Shown here: piece after piece, positions 7,790-15,841 of the stretch | Layout of the letters: each line of letters starts with the position of its first letter | Numbering within the stretch: position 1 is the first letter of the stretch | Assembly (NCBI GenBank): GCA_026986155.1 | Contig: JALSPC010000117.1 | Coordinates: 1 to 34,576, forward strand | Source: a bacterium | GTDB taxonomy: Bacteria; Desulfobacterota; S145-22 | DNA: 34,576 nt | Reading direction: 5' to 3' | The notes under the pieces: model-generated | Seen by the model: only the letters and a program-made list of their open reading frames with translations | Told to the model about the DNA's origin: nothing | Database searches by the model: none | Made by a program: the position numbers and the translations under genes

Positions 7790-8530
7790 ATGGCCCCGCG
7801 CCCCGGAAACGACCCATCCCTTCTCGAGGGATACCTTTCCGCCCTCCGTTTTCTCAAGGGGCTGGGAATCGAAACCCTACCCATCCCGAAGGAGGCCCCC
7901 ATGCCGACATCCCAGGTAACCGTGCCGTCCGCCCCTGAAGAACCCTCGGCGCCAAAAACAGGAAGGGATCCCGCGCGGCTCCTCGCGGAACTGGAGGCAA
8001 GCCTCGCGGACTGCGCCCGGTGCAAGCTCGCCAAGGGACGCGCGAAACTGGTCTTCGGGGAAGGAAGCCCCCGCGCCGACCTCATGTTCGTGGGGGAGGG
8101 TCCCGGTCGGGACGAAGACCTCCAAGGACGGCCCTTCGTGGGCCGGGCGGGCCAGCTTTTGACCCGCATCATCAACGCCATGAAGATGAAGCGCGATAAT
8201 GTCTACATCGCCAACATCGTCAAGTGCCGCCCCCCCGGCAACCGGAACCCGGAGCCCGACGAGGTCACGGCGTGCATGCCGTTTTTGATGAGACAGATTG
8301 AGATCATCCGCCCCCGGGTCATCTGCGCCCTGGGGAGCGTGGCCTTCCAGGCCCTCATGGAGACCAAGGCCCCCATCTCCAAGTTCCGGGGAACCCTTTA
8401 TCCATGGCGGGAGGGTATCTATCTCATGCCCACCTACCACCCCGCCTACCTGCTCCGGAATCCCGCCAAGAAACGGGACGTCTGGGAGGATGTCCAGGTC
8501 ATCATGAAATTTCTTGAAGACGCGGCTTGA
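7790..8530 (+). CDS. Family 4 uracil-DNA glycosylase (Fe-S)
   Basis: A 246-residue DNA repair enzyme that excises uracil from DNA. The core carries the family 4/5-type motifs: VFGEGSPRADLMFVGEGPGRDED (water-activating motif GEGPGRDED at 102-110), PFVGRAGQLL, and YHPAYLLRNP (216-225) at the C-terminal end. Four cysteines placed as in family 4 enzymes (Cys75, Cys78, Cys146, Cys162) would hold a 4Fe-4S cluster. The first ~60 residues are a proline-rich extension, common in bacterial members of this family that resemble the N-terminal region of phage SPO1 DNA polymerase. It begins one nt after the PK_C-like stop, so the two are probably cotranslated. Confidence 0.88.
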   Translation: MAPRPGNDPSLLEGYLSALRFLKGLGIETLPIPKEAPMPTSQVTVPSAPEEPSAPKTGRDPARLLAELEASLADCARCKLAKGRAKLVFGEGSPRADLMFVGEGPGRDEDLQGRPFVGRAGQLLTRIINAMKMKRDNVYIANIVKCRPPGNRNPEPDEVTACMPFLMRQIEIIRPRVICALGSVAFQALMETKAPISKFRGTLYPWREGIYLMPTYHPAYLLRNPAKKRDVWEDVQVIMKFLEDAA

Positions 8531-8565
8531 TAGGCAAACGACTGTTTTTAGCGGGAGAAGCGGAC

Positions 8566-9075
8566 ATGGATGTGAAAGAGGCCATTTTAACCCGGAGAAG
8601 CATTCGAAGATTCACGGGGGAAGGCGTCAATGAGGCCCTTCTAACTGAAATATTGCGCGCGGCCATGGCGGCGCCTTCTTCCAAGAACGAGCAGCCGTGG
8701 ACCTTTATCGTTGTCGACGATCGAAGACTCCTTGAGGAGATCCCCAGGTTCCATCCCTACGCGGAGATGCTCAAGTCCGCCCCCGTGGCCATCCTGGTCT
8801 GCGCGGACCGGCGGCGTTTCCTATCGGAGGAGGTTTGGATCCAGGATTGCGCCGCGGCCACGGAGAATATCCTTCTCTCGGCCCACGGGCTTGGCTTGGG
8901 GGCCGTTTGGCTGGGGATATACCCAAGGGTCAAACGCGTGAAGGGAATGACAAAATTGCTCGGGCTTCCGGAACATATCATCCCCTTTTCGCTCGTCGCT
9001 CTCGGTTACCCCGCCGAGCGAAAGCCGCCCGCCGATCGGTATGACCCAGGCCGTATACATAAAAATCGTTGGTAA
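8566..9075 (+). CDS. Nitroreductase-family FMN-dependent oxidoreductase
   Basis: A 169-residue flavoprotein of the nitroreductase superfamily, which transfers electrons from NAD(P)H through FMN. Typical signatures are VKEAILTRRSIRRFTGEGV at the N-terminus, AAPSSKNEQPWTFIVV for the FMN phosphate and cofactor loop, and a C-terminal segment with GLGAVWLGIYP and VALGYPAE. The ATG at 8566 is chosen because of a GGGAG site 8 nt upstream; a TTG at 8527 would overlap the glycosylase stop but adds unrelated residues. The substrate is not predictable. It is the last gene of the pyrF cluster; no hairpin terminator was seen after it. Confidence 0.88.
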   Translation: MDVKEAILTRRSIRRFTGEGVNEALLTEILRAAMAAPSSKNEQPWTFIVVDDRRLLEEIPRFHPYAEMLKSAPVAILVCADRRRFLSEEVWIQDCAAATENILLSAHGLGLGAVWLGIYPRVKRVKGMTKLLGLPEHIIPFSLVALGYPAERKPPADRYDPGRIHKNRW

Positions 9076-9116
9076 CTATTAAAAAGAATATTAAAAAAAT
9101 ATGATATCGTTGTTTT

Positions 9117-9146
9117 TTGATACATGATGAAAATGTGATATATGAT
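9117..9146 (+). promoter_or_regulatory. Candidate sigma-70 promoter for the HD-GYP gene
   Basis: TTGATA (9117-9122), an 18-nt spacer and TATGAT (9141-9146) lie in an AT-rich gap about 105 nt upstream of the HD-GYP start. Both boxes match consensus at five of six bases. Confidence 0.5.
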
Positions 9147-9250
9147 TCGTGGGTAAGGCATACGGGGTGAGATGGGAAAATTGAGAAGTGGATTTTTTTT
9201 AAAAATTGCTGTATAGTAGGATCCGAAAGAAGGATCAAAGAGATTTTCCC

Positions 9251-10327
9251 ATGTTTAGTGAAACAAAGGCAGAAGACGATCTTTTTTCTGAGGCAACCAA
9301 GGCGCCTGATCCTTTTCAATTGGACGAATTCGAGTCAGGCGAATTTTCCAAAGAAACCAGTCATAAACACGAGTTAAAAAAACACCTTGTCGAAAAGTTT
9401 TTTGAAGTCAATAAAGAATTATGGGTGATCCTCTCTCTTTTTATCATCATTGGCCTAATGAACTATCTTGTGGCCTCCCAGAGGATTCTTCTGGGGCTTT
9501 ATACCTTGCCGACCCTGTTTTCCGCCTATTTTTTCGGTCGTCGCCATGCCACCCTCACCGCTTTTCTTAGTATTATTTTAGTAGGAATTCTCACTTATTA
9601 CAATCCATCTTGGCTTTCCATGGAAGGATATATGCCGGATGACAAGTGGCGAGAACTCCTTGCCTGGGGTGGAATTTTGATGATCACGGCTTACGCCATG
9701 GGATCCTTGTATGAGCGTGACAAGAAGAAGATGAATGAACTTCGGGAAACCTACCGGGGGGTCCTCATCATTCTGCGGCATTTCATTTCTAACGACAAGT
9801 ATACGGAAAATCACTGTTATAGAGTTTCCGTCTACGCGGCGAAGATTGCCGAAAACCTTGGACTGAGCAAAGATTATATCGAAGATATTCGTTCAGCCGC
9901 CTTGTTGCACGATATCGGAAAATTAGAAATCAGCCGGAACATTCTCTATAAAGCAGCAAAATTAACAAGAGAAGAATACGGAAACGTGAAACAGCACGTG
10001 GACAGGGGCGGACAGATTCTCGAACCCCTGGGTGGTCCCCTGGGAAGGATTCTCCCCATCATCCTTGCGCATCACGAAAAGTATGACGGCACGGGCTACA
10101 AGAAGGTTAAGGGGGAAGACATCCCCATAGGCGCGCGCATCTTAGCCTTGGCCGACGTGTATGATTCCATCACGAGCGACAGGCCTTACCGGAAGGCCAT
10201 GTCCGCCTTCGAGGCGAGGGACCTCATCACCGACATGGCGGGGAAGGAGTTCGATCCCAAGGTAGTCAAGGCCTTTCTCAAGGCCTTCGCCAGGGGGGAG
10301 ATGGAGGTTCCGAACCTAGTTTTATAG
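9251..10327 (+). CDS. Membrane-anchored HD-GYP domain protein (putative cyclic-di-GMP phosphodiesterase)
   Basis: A 358-residue protein with a charged N-terminus (1-55), about four predicted membrane helices (roughly 57-75, 79-96, 99-117 and 137-154) and a cytoplasmic HD-GYP domain. Metal-ligand candidates are in place: His188, the pair His220-Asp221 in ALLHDIGK, His249, His274/His275 and Asp302. HD-GYP domains break down cyclic-di-GMP. The name-giving loop reads HHEKYDGTGYKK, GYK instead of GYP. The ATG at 9251 is chosen over an in-frame TTG at 9206 because the latter is poorly placed. The membrane part has no recognisable sensor domain and may sense through the bilayer or simply localise the enzyme. 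Confidence 0.85.
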   Translation: MFSETKAEDDLFSEATKAPDPFQLDEFESGEFSKETSHKHELKKHLVEKFFEVNKELWVILSLFIIIGLMNYLVASQRILLGLYTLPTLFSAYFFGRRHATLTAFLSIILVGILTYYNPSWLSMEGYMPDDKWRELLAWGGILMITAYAMGSLYERDKKKMNELRETYRGVLIILRHFISNDKYTENHCYRVSVYAAKIAENLGLSKDYIEDIRSAALLHDIGKLEISRNILYKAAKLTREEYGNVKQHVDRGGQILEPLGGPLGRILPIILAHHEKYDGTGYKKVKGEDIPIGARILALADVYDSITSDRPYRKAMSAFEARDLITDMAGKEFDPKVVKAFLKAFARGEMEVPNLVL

Positions 10328-10726
10328 ATCTGGTTGTTTTCAAGGTCTCGATTGGTTCTGGCTTCAAAGTGAAGCGGCAGTTCGGATGATTTGAGGCTTA
10401 ATAGCTGATTTCCGCGCATCCCATGTTTTTTCCCAAATATACTTTAAAAAATACCAGACAAGACTTCATATAGGTAGGACAGTCAAGGTGGTCAAAATTC
10501 CCCTCGTGGGGGCCAAGACCATTGACGTGGTGGTAGAAATCGGCAAGGAGATAAAAAAAAGCGAAAATCCTGAAAGACAAGCCGCCCTCCAGGACCCCTT
10601 CCATGAGGTCGTGGCGGGCGGTAGGGGTCTTGGCGCAGCGGCGGGGTCCGCGAGCGCCACGTCGATGGCGATTTTAACATTCAACGATTGGAATGGCCTT
10701 TCCACGGTGTTCATGCGTGCCCCCGC
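10328..10726. other. 399-nt region without an intact gene
   Basis: Between the convergent ends of the HD-GYP gene and the acyl-CoA synthetase I see no intact gene and no clear terminator. Its middle contains a relic of the dacA 3' end, described separately. The flanks (10328-10480 and 10597-10726) show short open frames on both strands with no recognisable similarity. Confidence 0.6.
10481..10596 (+). pseudogene. Relic of a dacA-type D-Ala-D-Ala carboxypeptidase 3' region, frameshifted
   Basis: The plus strand here matches the coding strand of the intact dacA gene (its minus-strand segment at about 16422-16540) over about 115 nt, at roughly 80% identity by eye. The first part translates as VVKIPLVGAKTIDVVVEIG, against VVKLPLVASKTIDVVVEIG in DacA. 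A one-base difference at a run of eight A's shifts the frame; after it the match resumes as KILKDKPP, identical to DacA. No catalytic part and no start are present. It is a dead fragment of a second, diverged copy. Confidence 0.8.
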
Positions 10727-12271
10727 CTACGTTCTCAGCCGGTGTTTCATGACCTTTCCCGCCGCGTTCTTGGGGAGGCTTGCCACAAAGGCGATCTGTT
10801 TCGGGACCTTGTATTTTGCCACCCGCGCGGTGCACCACCGGATGAGTTCCTCGGCGGTAAGATGCGCGCCCACCTTGGGGACCACGAAAGCCTTGCCCAC
10901 CTCGCCCCACTTCGCGTCGGGGACGCCGATAATGGCGACCTCCTTGACGCCGTCGTGCTCGTAGAGGACCTTCTCCACCTCGGCGGGATAGACGTTCTCT
11001 CCCCCTGAGATGTACATGTTCTTCCGCCGGTCGAGGATGTAGAAAAAGCCGTCTTCGTCCCTGCGTCCCATGTCCCCCGTGTGGAGCCAGCCGTTCCGAA
11101 TCGTCTGGGCCGTCAGTTCCGGGTGTCCCCAGTATCCGGACATGAGGATGGGGCCCGAGACGATGACCTCCCCCACTCGGTTGGCGGGCACCTCGATGCC
11201 CGCTTCGTCCACAATCCTGACCTCCCCGTGGAAGACGGGAAGCCCCACGGAGCCCATCTTTTCCAAACCGTACCGAGCCGGAAGCCAAGTGACGGTGGAG
11301 GTCTCGGTCTGCCCGAAGAGCTGGGTGATAACGATGCCGCGCTCCCCGTAGGCCTTAAGCAACGGGAGGGGAACCACCTCGCCGCCCGTGTAGTATAGCT
11401 TGACGGAAGAGAGATCGTAACGTCCCAGGTCGCAGCGATCCAGGATGAATCGGTACATGGTGGCGGAGGTTTCGAACACCGTGGCCCGGTAGCGCTGAAC
11501 CGCCTCCAGGAGTTCCTCCGGGTCGAACCGCCGCTTCAGGATGACGGTGCCGCCCTTGTAGAGGAAGGGGAGGGAGTCCACCAGCAGGCCGCCGGAGTGG
11601 AAGAGGGGGCGAGAGACGACGATCTTGTCGTCCGGGGTGACGTGGTAGTAGATGTTGGCGTTCAGGATGTTGAAGAAGGTCTTCCGCTGAGTGAAGACGG
11701 CCCCCTTGGGAAACCCCGTGGTGCCCGAGGTATACATGATGATATGGGGGGATTCCACGTTCTTTTCATAAGGAATTTCCGGTTCTCGCGAGGGATGGCC
11801 GGACAGGAAGGTTTCGTAATCCTCGGCCCATGCGGGGGACGGGTCCCCGACGGCGATGTAGCGCCCGGTCTTAACGGGAATCTCCCCCTTGGTGGCGGCG
11901 ATCCTATCGGTAAATTCCCCACTGAAAAAAAGGGTTTCGGTGGTGCAATCGTTGAGGATGTAGGCGATTTCCGGTCCCGCAAGCCGGAAGTTGAGGGGCA
12001 CAAAGATGGCCTCGATCTTGGAGCAGGCGAAGAAGACCTCGAAGAACTCGATACAATTGGTGAGCAGAACCCCCACCCTTTCCCCCTTCTGGATGCCGAG
12101 GTCCAGGAGGGCGTTGCCGAGCTGGTTGATGCGATTGTTCAGGGCGCGGTAGGTAACGGGGGCATCGTTGTAGACGAAGGCAACCTTTTCGGGAAGGATC
12201 ATGGCCCATTTCCTGATCCAGTCGGCGATGTTCAGTTTCAGCCTGGGGGGCGGGGACGTTTTTGCTTTCAT
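10727..12271 (-). CDS. AMP-forming acyl-CoA synthetase / fatty acid-CoA ligase
   Basis: A 514-residue member of the ANL superfamily, which activates a carboxylic acid with ATP to an acyl-adenylate and then to the CoA thioester. Seen: the nucleotide-binding P-loop IIMYTSGTTGFPKGAV, the mid motif LFGQTETSTVTWLP, the hinge region GFFYILDRRKNMYISGGENVYP, and the C-terminal catalytic lysine in PKNAAGKVMKHRLRT. The general layout is that of medium/long-chain or aryl acid ligases; substrate specificity is not readable. The ATG at 12271 is preferred, with AGGA 9 nt upstream; the frame is open further upstream to 12352 without similarity. It lies downstream of the thiolase, but a strong terminator separates them, so it probably has its own promoter. 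Confidence 0.92.
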   Translation of the reverse strand: MKAKTSPPPRLKLNIADWIRKWAMILPEKVAFVYNDAPVTYRALNNRINQLGNALLDLGIQKGERVGVLLTNCIEFFEVFFACSKIEAIFVPLNFRLAGPEIAYILNDCTTETLFFSGEFTDRIAATKGEIPVKTGRYIAVGDPSPAWAEDYETFLSGHPSREPEIPYEKNVESPHIIMYTSGTTGFPKGAVFTQRKTFFNILNANIYYHVTPDDKIVVSRPLFHSGGLLVDSLPFLYKGGTVILKRRFDPEELLEAVQRYRATVFETSATMYRFILDRCDLGRYDLSSVKLYYTGGEVVPLPLLKAYGERGIVITQLFGQTETSTVTWLPARYGLEKMGSVGLPVFHGEVRIVDEAGIEVPANRVGEVIVSGPILMSGYWGHPELTAQTIRNGWLHTGDMGRRDEDGFFYILDRRKNMYISGGENVYPAEVEKVLYEHDGVKEVAIIGVPDAKWGEVGKAFVVPKVGAHLTAEELIRWCTARVAKYKVPKQIAFVASLPKNAAGKVMKHRLRT

Positions 12272-12350
12272 GCGGCAATATCCTAAACACCGTTCTGGAA
12301 TGCTTGTCAAGGAAAAACTTCCATTACGGGGAATAAACATGAGTGTCCCC

Positions 12351-12382
12351 AAAGAAAAAAGGCCTTCCGGAGAAGGAAGGCC
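12351..12382 (-). terminator. Rho-independent terminator of the thiolase gene
   Basis: On the minus strand a perfect 8-bp stem GGCCTTCC/GGAAGGCC (12375-12382 with 12361-12368) and a 6-nt loop are followed by TTTTTTCTTT (12351-12360). It lies 25 nt after the thiolase stop. Confidence 0.88.
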
Positions 12383-12406
12383 CCAATGGATTCGACTGAA
12401 AGGGGA

Positions 12407-13606
12407 TCAGCAGGTCACCTTGAAAATCATGGCGGCGCCGTTGTCGCCCGCGGCGCAGCCGGCCCACAGGCCGTATCCGCCGCCCCTGATGACCAGCTCC
12501 TCGATCAGCTCGGCGATGAGGCGACCCGCCGTGGGTCCCTGGGGATGGCCGAAGATGAGGGAGGTCCCGTAGTTGTTGATGTTGTTGACGTCTATACCCA
12601 TGGTCTTGGCCATGTAGATGTCGTTGATGACGAAGGGGGCGTGGGTCTTGAAGGCCGTGATATCGGAGATTTTGAGCCCGGCGTTTTTCAGGGCCATCTG
12701 GGCCGCCGGCACGGGGGCCTTGGCCATAAAGCCTTTCTGGACCCGGGAATAGCCGTAGGAAACAATCTGAATCTCCACGTTGGGATCCTTGCTCAGCTCC
12801 TTGGCCTTTTCTCTTGTGGTGACAATGAATCCGCAGTTTCCGTCGGCGGGGTGGGTTTGGTTCCCGAAGCTCATGACGCCGCCCGGCTCCACCGGCTTCA
12901 GCTTGGCGAGCCCTTCCGCCGTGGTGGGAATGATACCTTCGTCTTCCTCGATGAGCTTGGTCTTCTTCTTGCCGATCCGGACCTCGGCGGGGAACATGTA
13001 GCGTTTCTGAAAGGCGCGGTCGTTTTTCAGGGCGTCCAGGTACTGTTCGTAACGCCGCAACGTGACTTCGTCGCACTCCTCCTTGGTCGTGCCGATCTCT
13101 TTGGCCACGTTTTCCGCCGTCTGGATCATCTTCAGCCCCGCCCAGGGGTCCCGGTTGAAGTTATCCATCAGCCAGTTTTCGGAGATGACCTCGCCTCCCG
13201 GACCCAGGGGATTGGGCCACACGGTATGGGGACCGTTGGAGCAACGGTCCACCATCAAGGCGAAGGCCGCATCGTAGGCGCCCAGCTCGATATTGGTGGC
13301 GGCGAGATAGATGCAGGTCGTAGAGGTGGTGCAGGCCTGATTGACCATGAGGGCGGGCAGGTCTTTCTGGCCGTCCACCATCATGGCGGCGGCCCAGGTG
13401 TGGCTGTAGAAGAGGTGAAGCTGGTGGATAGTGATCCCAAGATAGAGGTAATCGAACATGGTGGGATCATAGTCGCTGGCGAGCAGCCACTGCCGTGCGG
13501 TCTTGGCGCCCAGTTCAATGGAGTTTTCGTTGGCCATGGATCCCTGCCAGCGGCAGAAGGGCGTGGAGTAGTATCCCTTGTAAGGAATGTAAGTTTTGCT
13601 CAACAT
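12407..13606 (-). CDS. Thiolase-family acetyl-CoA acetyltransferase
   Basis: A 399-residue thiolase-fold enzyme. Thiolases cleave a 3-ketoacyl-CoA with CoA, or condense two acyl-CoA molecules. Active-site residues can be placed: the acylated Cys92 in NQACTTSTTC, His322 in KTHAPF (where classical thiolases have NEAF), His354 in FGHPQGPTAGR, and the second cysteine Cys384 in WAGCAAGDNGAA. The HAPF variant marks a divergent branch rather than the classical FadA/AtoB type. The ATG at 13606 has AAGGAGG upstream; longer readings of the frame have no similarity. The divergent neighbour makes acetoacetyl-CoA, so cleavage of acetoacetyl-CoA to two acetyl-CoA is a natural role, though this is inference. 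Confidence 0.87.
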   Translation of the reverse strand: MLSKTYIPYKGYYSTPFCRWQGSMANENSIELGAKTARQWLLASDYDPTMFDYLYLGITIHQLHLFYSHTWAAAMMVDGQKDLPALMVNQACTTSTTCIYLAATNIELGAYDAAFALMVDRCSNGPHTVWPNPLGPGGEVISENWLMDNFNRDPWAGLKMIQTAENVAKEIGTTKEECDEVTLRRYEQYLDALKNDRAFQKRYMFPAEVRIGKKKTKLIEEDEGIIPTTAEGLAKLKPVEPGGVMSFGNQTHPADGNCGFIVTTREKAKELSKDPNVEIQIVSYGYSRVQKGFMAKAPVPAAQMALKNAGLKISDITAFKTHAPFVINDIYMAKTMGIDVNNINNYGTSLIFGHPQGPTAGRLIAELIEELVIRGGGYGLWAGCAAGDNGAAMIFKVTC

Positions 13607-13650
13607 ACGCGGTTGACCTCCTTGAGTTTTGTTTTCCCTGTATGGGAAGT

Positions 13651-13672
13651 AACATTTTTGATGGTGAATGTT
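13651..13672. promoter_or_regulatory. Possible operator: inverted repeat AACATT-N10-AATGTT
   Basis: A perfect 6-bp inverted repeat with a 10-nt spacer lies between the thiolase ATG and its candidate -10 box. It could be a binding site for a dimeric regulator; no regulator gene is adjacent, so this is weak. Confidence 0.2.
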
Positions 13673-13696
13673 TTCACATATCGGTCTGAAAGTCAA
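13668..13696 (-). promoter_or_regulatory. Candidate thiolase promoter
   Basis: On the minus strand TTGACT (13691-13696), a 17-nt spacer and AAACAT (13668-13673) lie about 60 nt upstream of the thiolase ATG. The -10 box is weak. A 6-bp inverted repeat (13651-13672) touches it. Confidence 0.3.
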
Positions 13697-13800
13697 GGGT
13701 ACCGGCCTCTTCGACGTCCTTGATAACACATAGAATAGCATGGAATTATGGATCGGGAGCGGAACAAATGAAGATGAGGCAGTAAACTTTTCAGAATTGA

Positions 13801-13829
13801 TTGACAAATTGCCTGAATCTCGTTATGAA
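13801..13829 (+). promoter_or_regulatory. Candidate sigma-70 promoter of the acetoacetyl-CoA synthetase gene
   Basis: A perfect TTGACA (13801-13806), a 17-nt spacer and TATGAA (13824-13829) lie 62 nt upstream of the ATG at 13892, in the gap between the divergent thiolase and ligase genes. Confidence 0.6.
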
Positions 13830-13891
13830 AAAGGAGCTTTCATATCCTTTAACCCAACAACCACAACGGTTTTCTCAGGGAGGGTGTTTTC

Positions 13892-15841
13892 ATGGGAACG
13901 ATGCTTTGGAAACCATCGGAGGAAAGGGTCAGTCAGACAAATATGTACCGTTTTCTCCAAACCGTCAATGAACGATTCGGCAAGAATTTCACCGATTATC
14001 CTTCTCTCTACGACTGGTCTGTTGAGAACATCCCGGATTTCTGGAAGACCATCTGGGATTTCGTGGAGATCAAGGCGGAGAAGGCCTATGATGAGGTCGT
14101 GGCGGATCTGGACAAGATGCCCGGCGCCCGGTGGTTTCCCGGCGCCCGCCTCAACTTCGCCGAGAATCTTCTCCGGTTCCGGGACGACCAGACGGCCGTC
14201 ATCTTCGTGGGGGAAGGACAGGAACCGGTTCGCACCACTTACCGCCAACTCTATGACAAGGTGGCCCGCCTGGCCAAGTCCCTTCGCGCCCTGGGCGTAA
14301 AGCCGAAGGACCGGGTGGTCGGTTTCATGCCCAACATGACCGAGACCATGATCGCCATGCTGGCGGCTACAAGTATCGGAGCGACCTGGTCCTCCTGTTC
14401 CCCCGATTTCGGGATCAAGGGTGTCATGGACCGGTTCGGCCAAATCGAGCCAAAGGTCATCTTTACGGCGGACGGGTATTTCTACAACGGGAAACAGTTT
14501 GATTCCCTGGAACGGATCGCCAACGTGGTGAAACAGCTTCCCTCCCTGGAAAAGATCGTGGTCGTTTCCTACACAAGGCAGAAACCGGATATCAGCTTCC
14601 TGCCCGACGCGGAGCACTTCGAGGACTTCCTCGCCGACAAAGCGGAGGAGATCGCGTTCGAATACCTTCCCTTCGACCATCCCGTCTACATCATGTATTC
14701 ATCGGGAACCACGGGGCTTCCCAAGTGCATGGTGCAGGGGCCGGGCGTCCTGCTAAACCACAAGAAAGAGCTGATCCTCCATACAGACCTGAAACGGGAG
14801 GACACCATCTTCTACTTCACCACCTGCGGGTGGATGATGTGGAACTGGCTCACCAGCGCCCTCAGTGTGGGGGCGACGCTGCTACTGTATGACGGGTCTC
14901 CCTTCTACCCCAAGCCGGGCATTCTCTGGGAAATCGCGGAGCGCGAGAGTATCTCCATCTTTGGAACGAGCGCCAAGTATCTCGCCGCCCTGGAGAAGGA
15001 AGGGGTCAAGCCGGGCAAGGAATACAATCTCGACAAACTGAAGGCAGTGCTCTCCACGGGGTCGCCCCTCTCCATCGAGAGCTTCGAATACGTTTACCGG
15101 GACATCAAGGGGGACCTCCAGCTTTCCTCCATCTCGGGCGGCACGGATCTGAACGGCTGCTTCGCCCTGGGAAATCCCATCGGGCCTGTCTACGCCGGGG
15201 AGCTGCAGTGCCGCGGACTCGGCATGGCGGTCCTTGTGTTTGACGAGATGGGACATCCCATCTACGACAAGAAGGGGGAGCTGGTCTGCACCCGGCCTTT
15301 CCCCTCCATGCCGCTCTATTTCTGGAACGACCCGGACGGCGAGAAGTATCACAACGCCTATTTCACCGTCTACCCGAACATCTGGCATCACGGCGACTAT
15401 GCAGAGATCAAAAGCGACACGGGCGGGATGATCATCTACGGCCGCTCCGACGCCACGCTGAACCCGGGCGGGGTCCGTATCGGGACGGCGGAGATCTACC
15501 GACAGGTGGAGGCCATCGACGAGGTTTTAGACAGCCTCGTGGTGGGCCAGAACTGGGACAACGATGTCCGCGTCATCCTCTTCGTTAAGCTCCGTGAAGG
15601 CGTGGAGCTGACTGAGGAGCTGAAAAAGAAGATCAAAAAGACGATTCGGGAAAACGCCACGCCGCGCCACGTTCCGGCCAAGATTATCGCCATCGACGAT
15701 ATTCCCTACACCATCAGCGGAAAGAAGGTGGAGCTGGCGGTCAAGAAGGTGATTCACGGCGAGCCGGTGGTAAACCGGGACGCCCTGGCCAACCCCGAGT
15801 CGCTGGATCTTTACAAGGACCTGAAGGAACTTCAGGAATAA
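13892..15841 (+). CDS. Acetoacetyl-CoA synthetase (acetoacetate-CoA ligase)
   Basis: A 649-residue ANL enzyme, the usual length for acetoacetate-CoA ligase, which makes acetoacetyl-CoA from acetoacetate, ATP and CoA. The N-terminus has the family-specific acetyl-CoA synthetase-like cap (SLYDWSVENIPDFWKTIWDF), then the P-loop YIMYSSGTTGLPKCMV, TCGWMMWNWL, the adenylate motif SGGTDLNGCF, and the diagnostic GRSDATLNPGGVRIGTAEIY; the catalytic lysine lies in TISGKKVELAVKK. The ATG follows GGGAGGG by 7 nt. It is transcribed divergently from the thiolase, which could split its product. It ends 10 nt inside the convergent DUF123 gene. Confidence 0.93.
   Translation: MGTMLWKPSEERVSQTNMYRFLQTVNERFGKNFTDYPSLYDWSVENIPDFWKTIWDFVEIKAEKAYDEVVADLDKMPGARWFPGARLNFAENLLRFRDDQTAVIFVGEGQEPVRTTYRQLYDKVARLAKSLRALGVKPKDRVVGFMPNMTETMIAMLAATSIGATWSSCSPDFGIKGVMDRFGQIEPKVIFTADGYFYNGKQFDSLERIANVVKQLPSLEKIVVVSYTRQKPDISFLPDAEHFEDFLADKAEEIAFEYLPFDHPVYIMYSSGTTGLPKCMVQGPGVLLNHKKELILHTDLKREDTIFYFTTCGWMMWNWLTSALSVGATLLLYDGSPFYPKPGILWEIAERESISIFGTSAKYLAALEKEGVKPGKEYNLDKLKAVLSTGSPLSIESFEYVYRDIKGDLQLSSISGGTDLNGCFALGNPIGPVYAGELQCRGLGMAVLVFDEMGHPIYDKKGELVCTRPFPSMPLYFWNDPDGEKYHNAYFTVYPNIWHHGDYAEIKSDTGGMIIYGRSDATLNPGGVRIGTAEIYRQVEAIDEVLDSLVVGQNWDNDVRVILFVKLREGVELTEELKKKIKKTIRENATPRHVPAKIIAIDDIPYTISGKKVELAVKKVIHGEPVVNRDALANPESLDLYKDLKELQE

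Noticed and set aside
12386-13723. A 445-codon plus-strand frame opposite the thiolase
   Set aside because: The minus-strand thiolase has full active-site motifs, a strong ribosome site and a terminator; the plus-strand frame is Gly/His/Val-rich with no family similarity.
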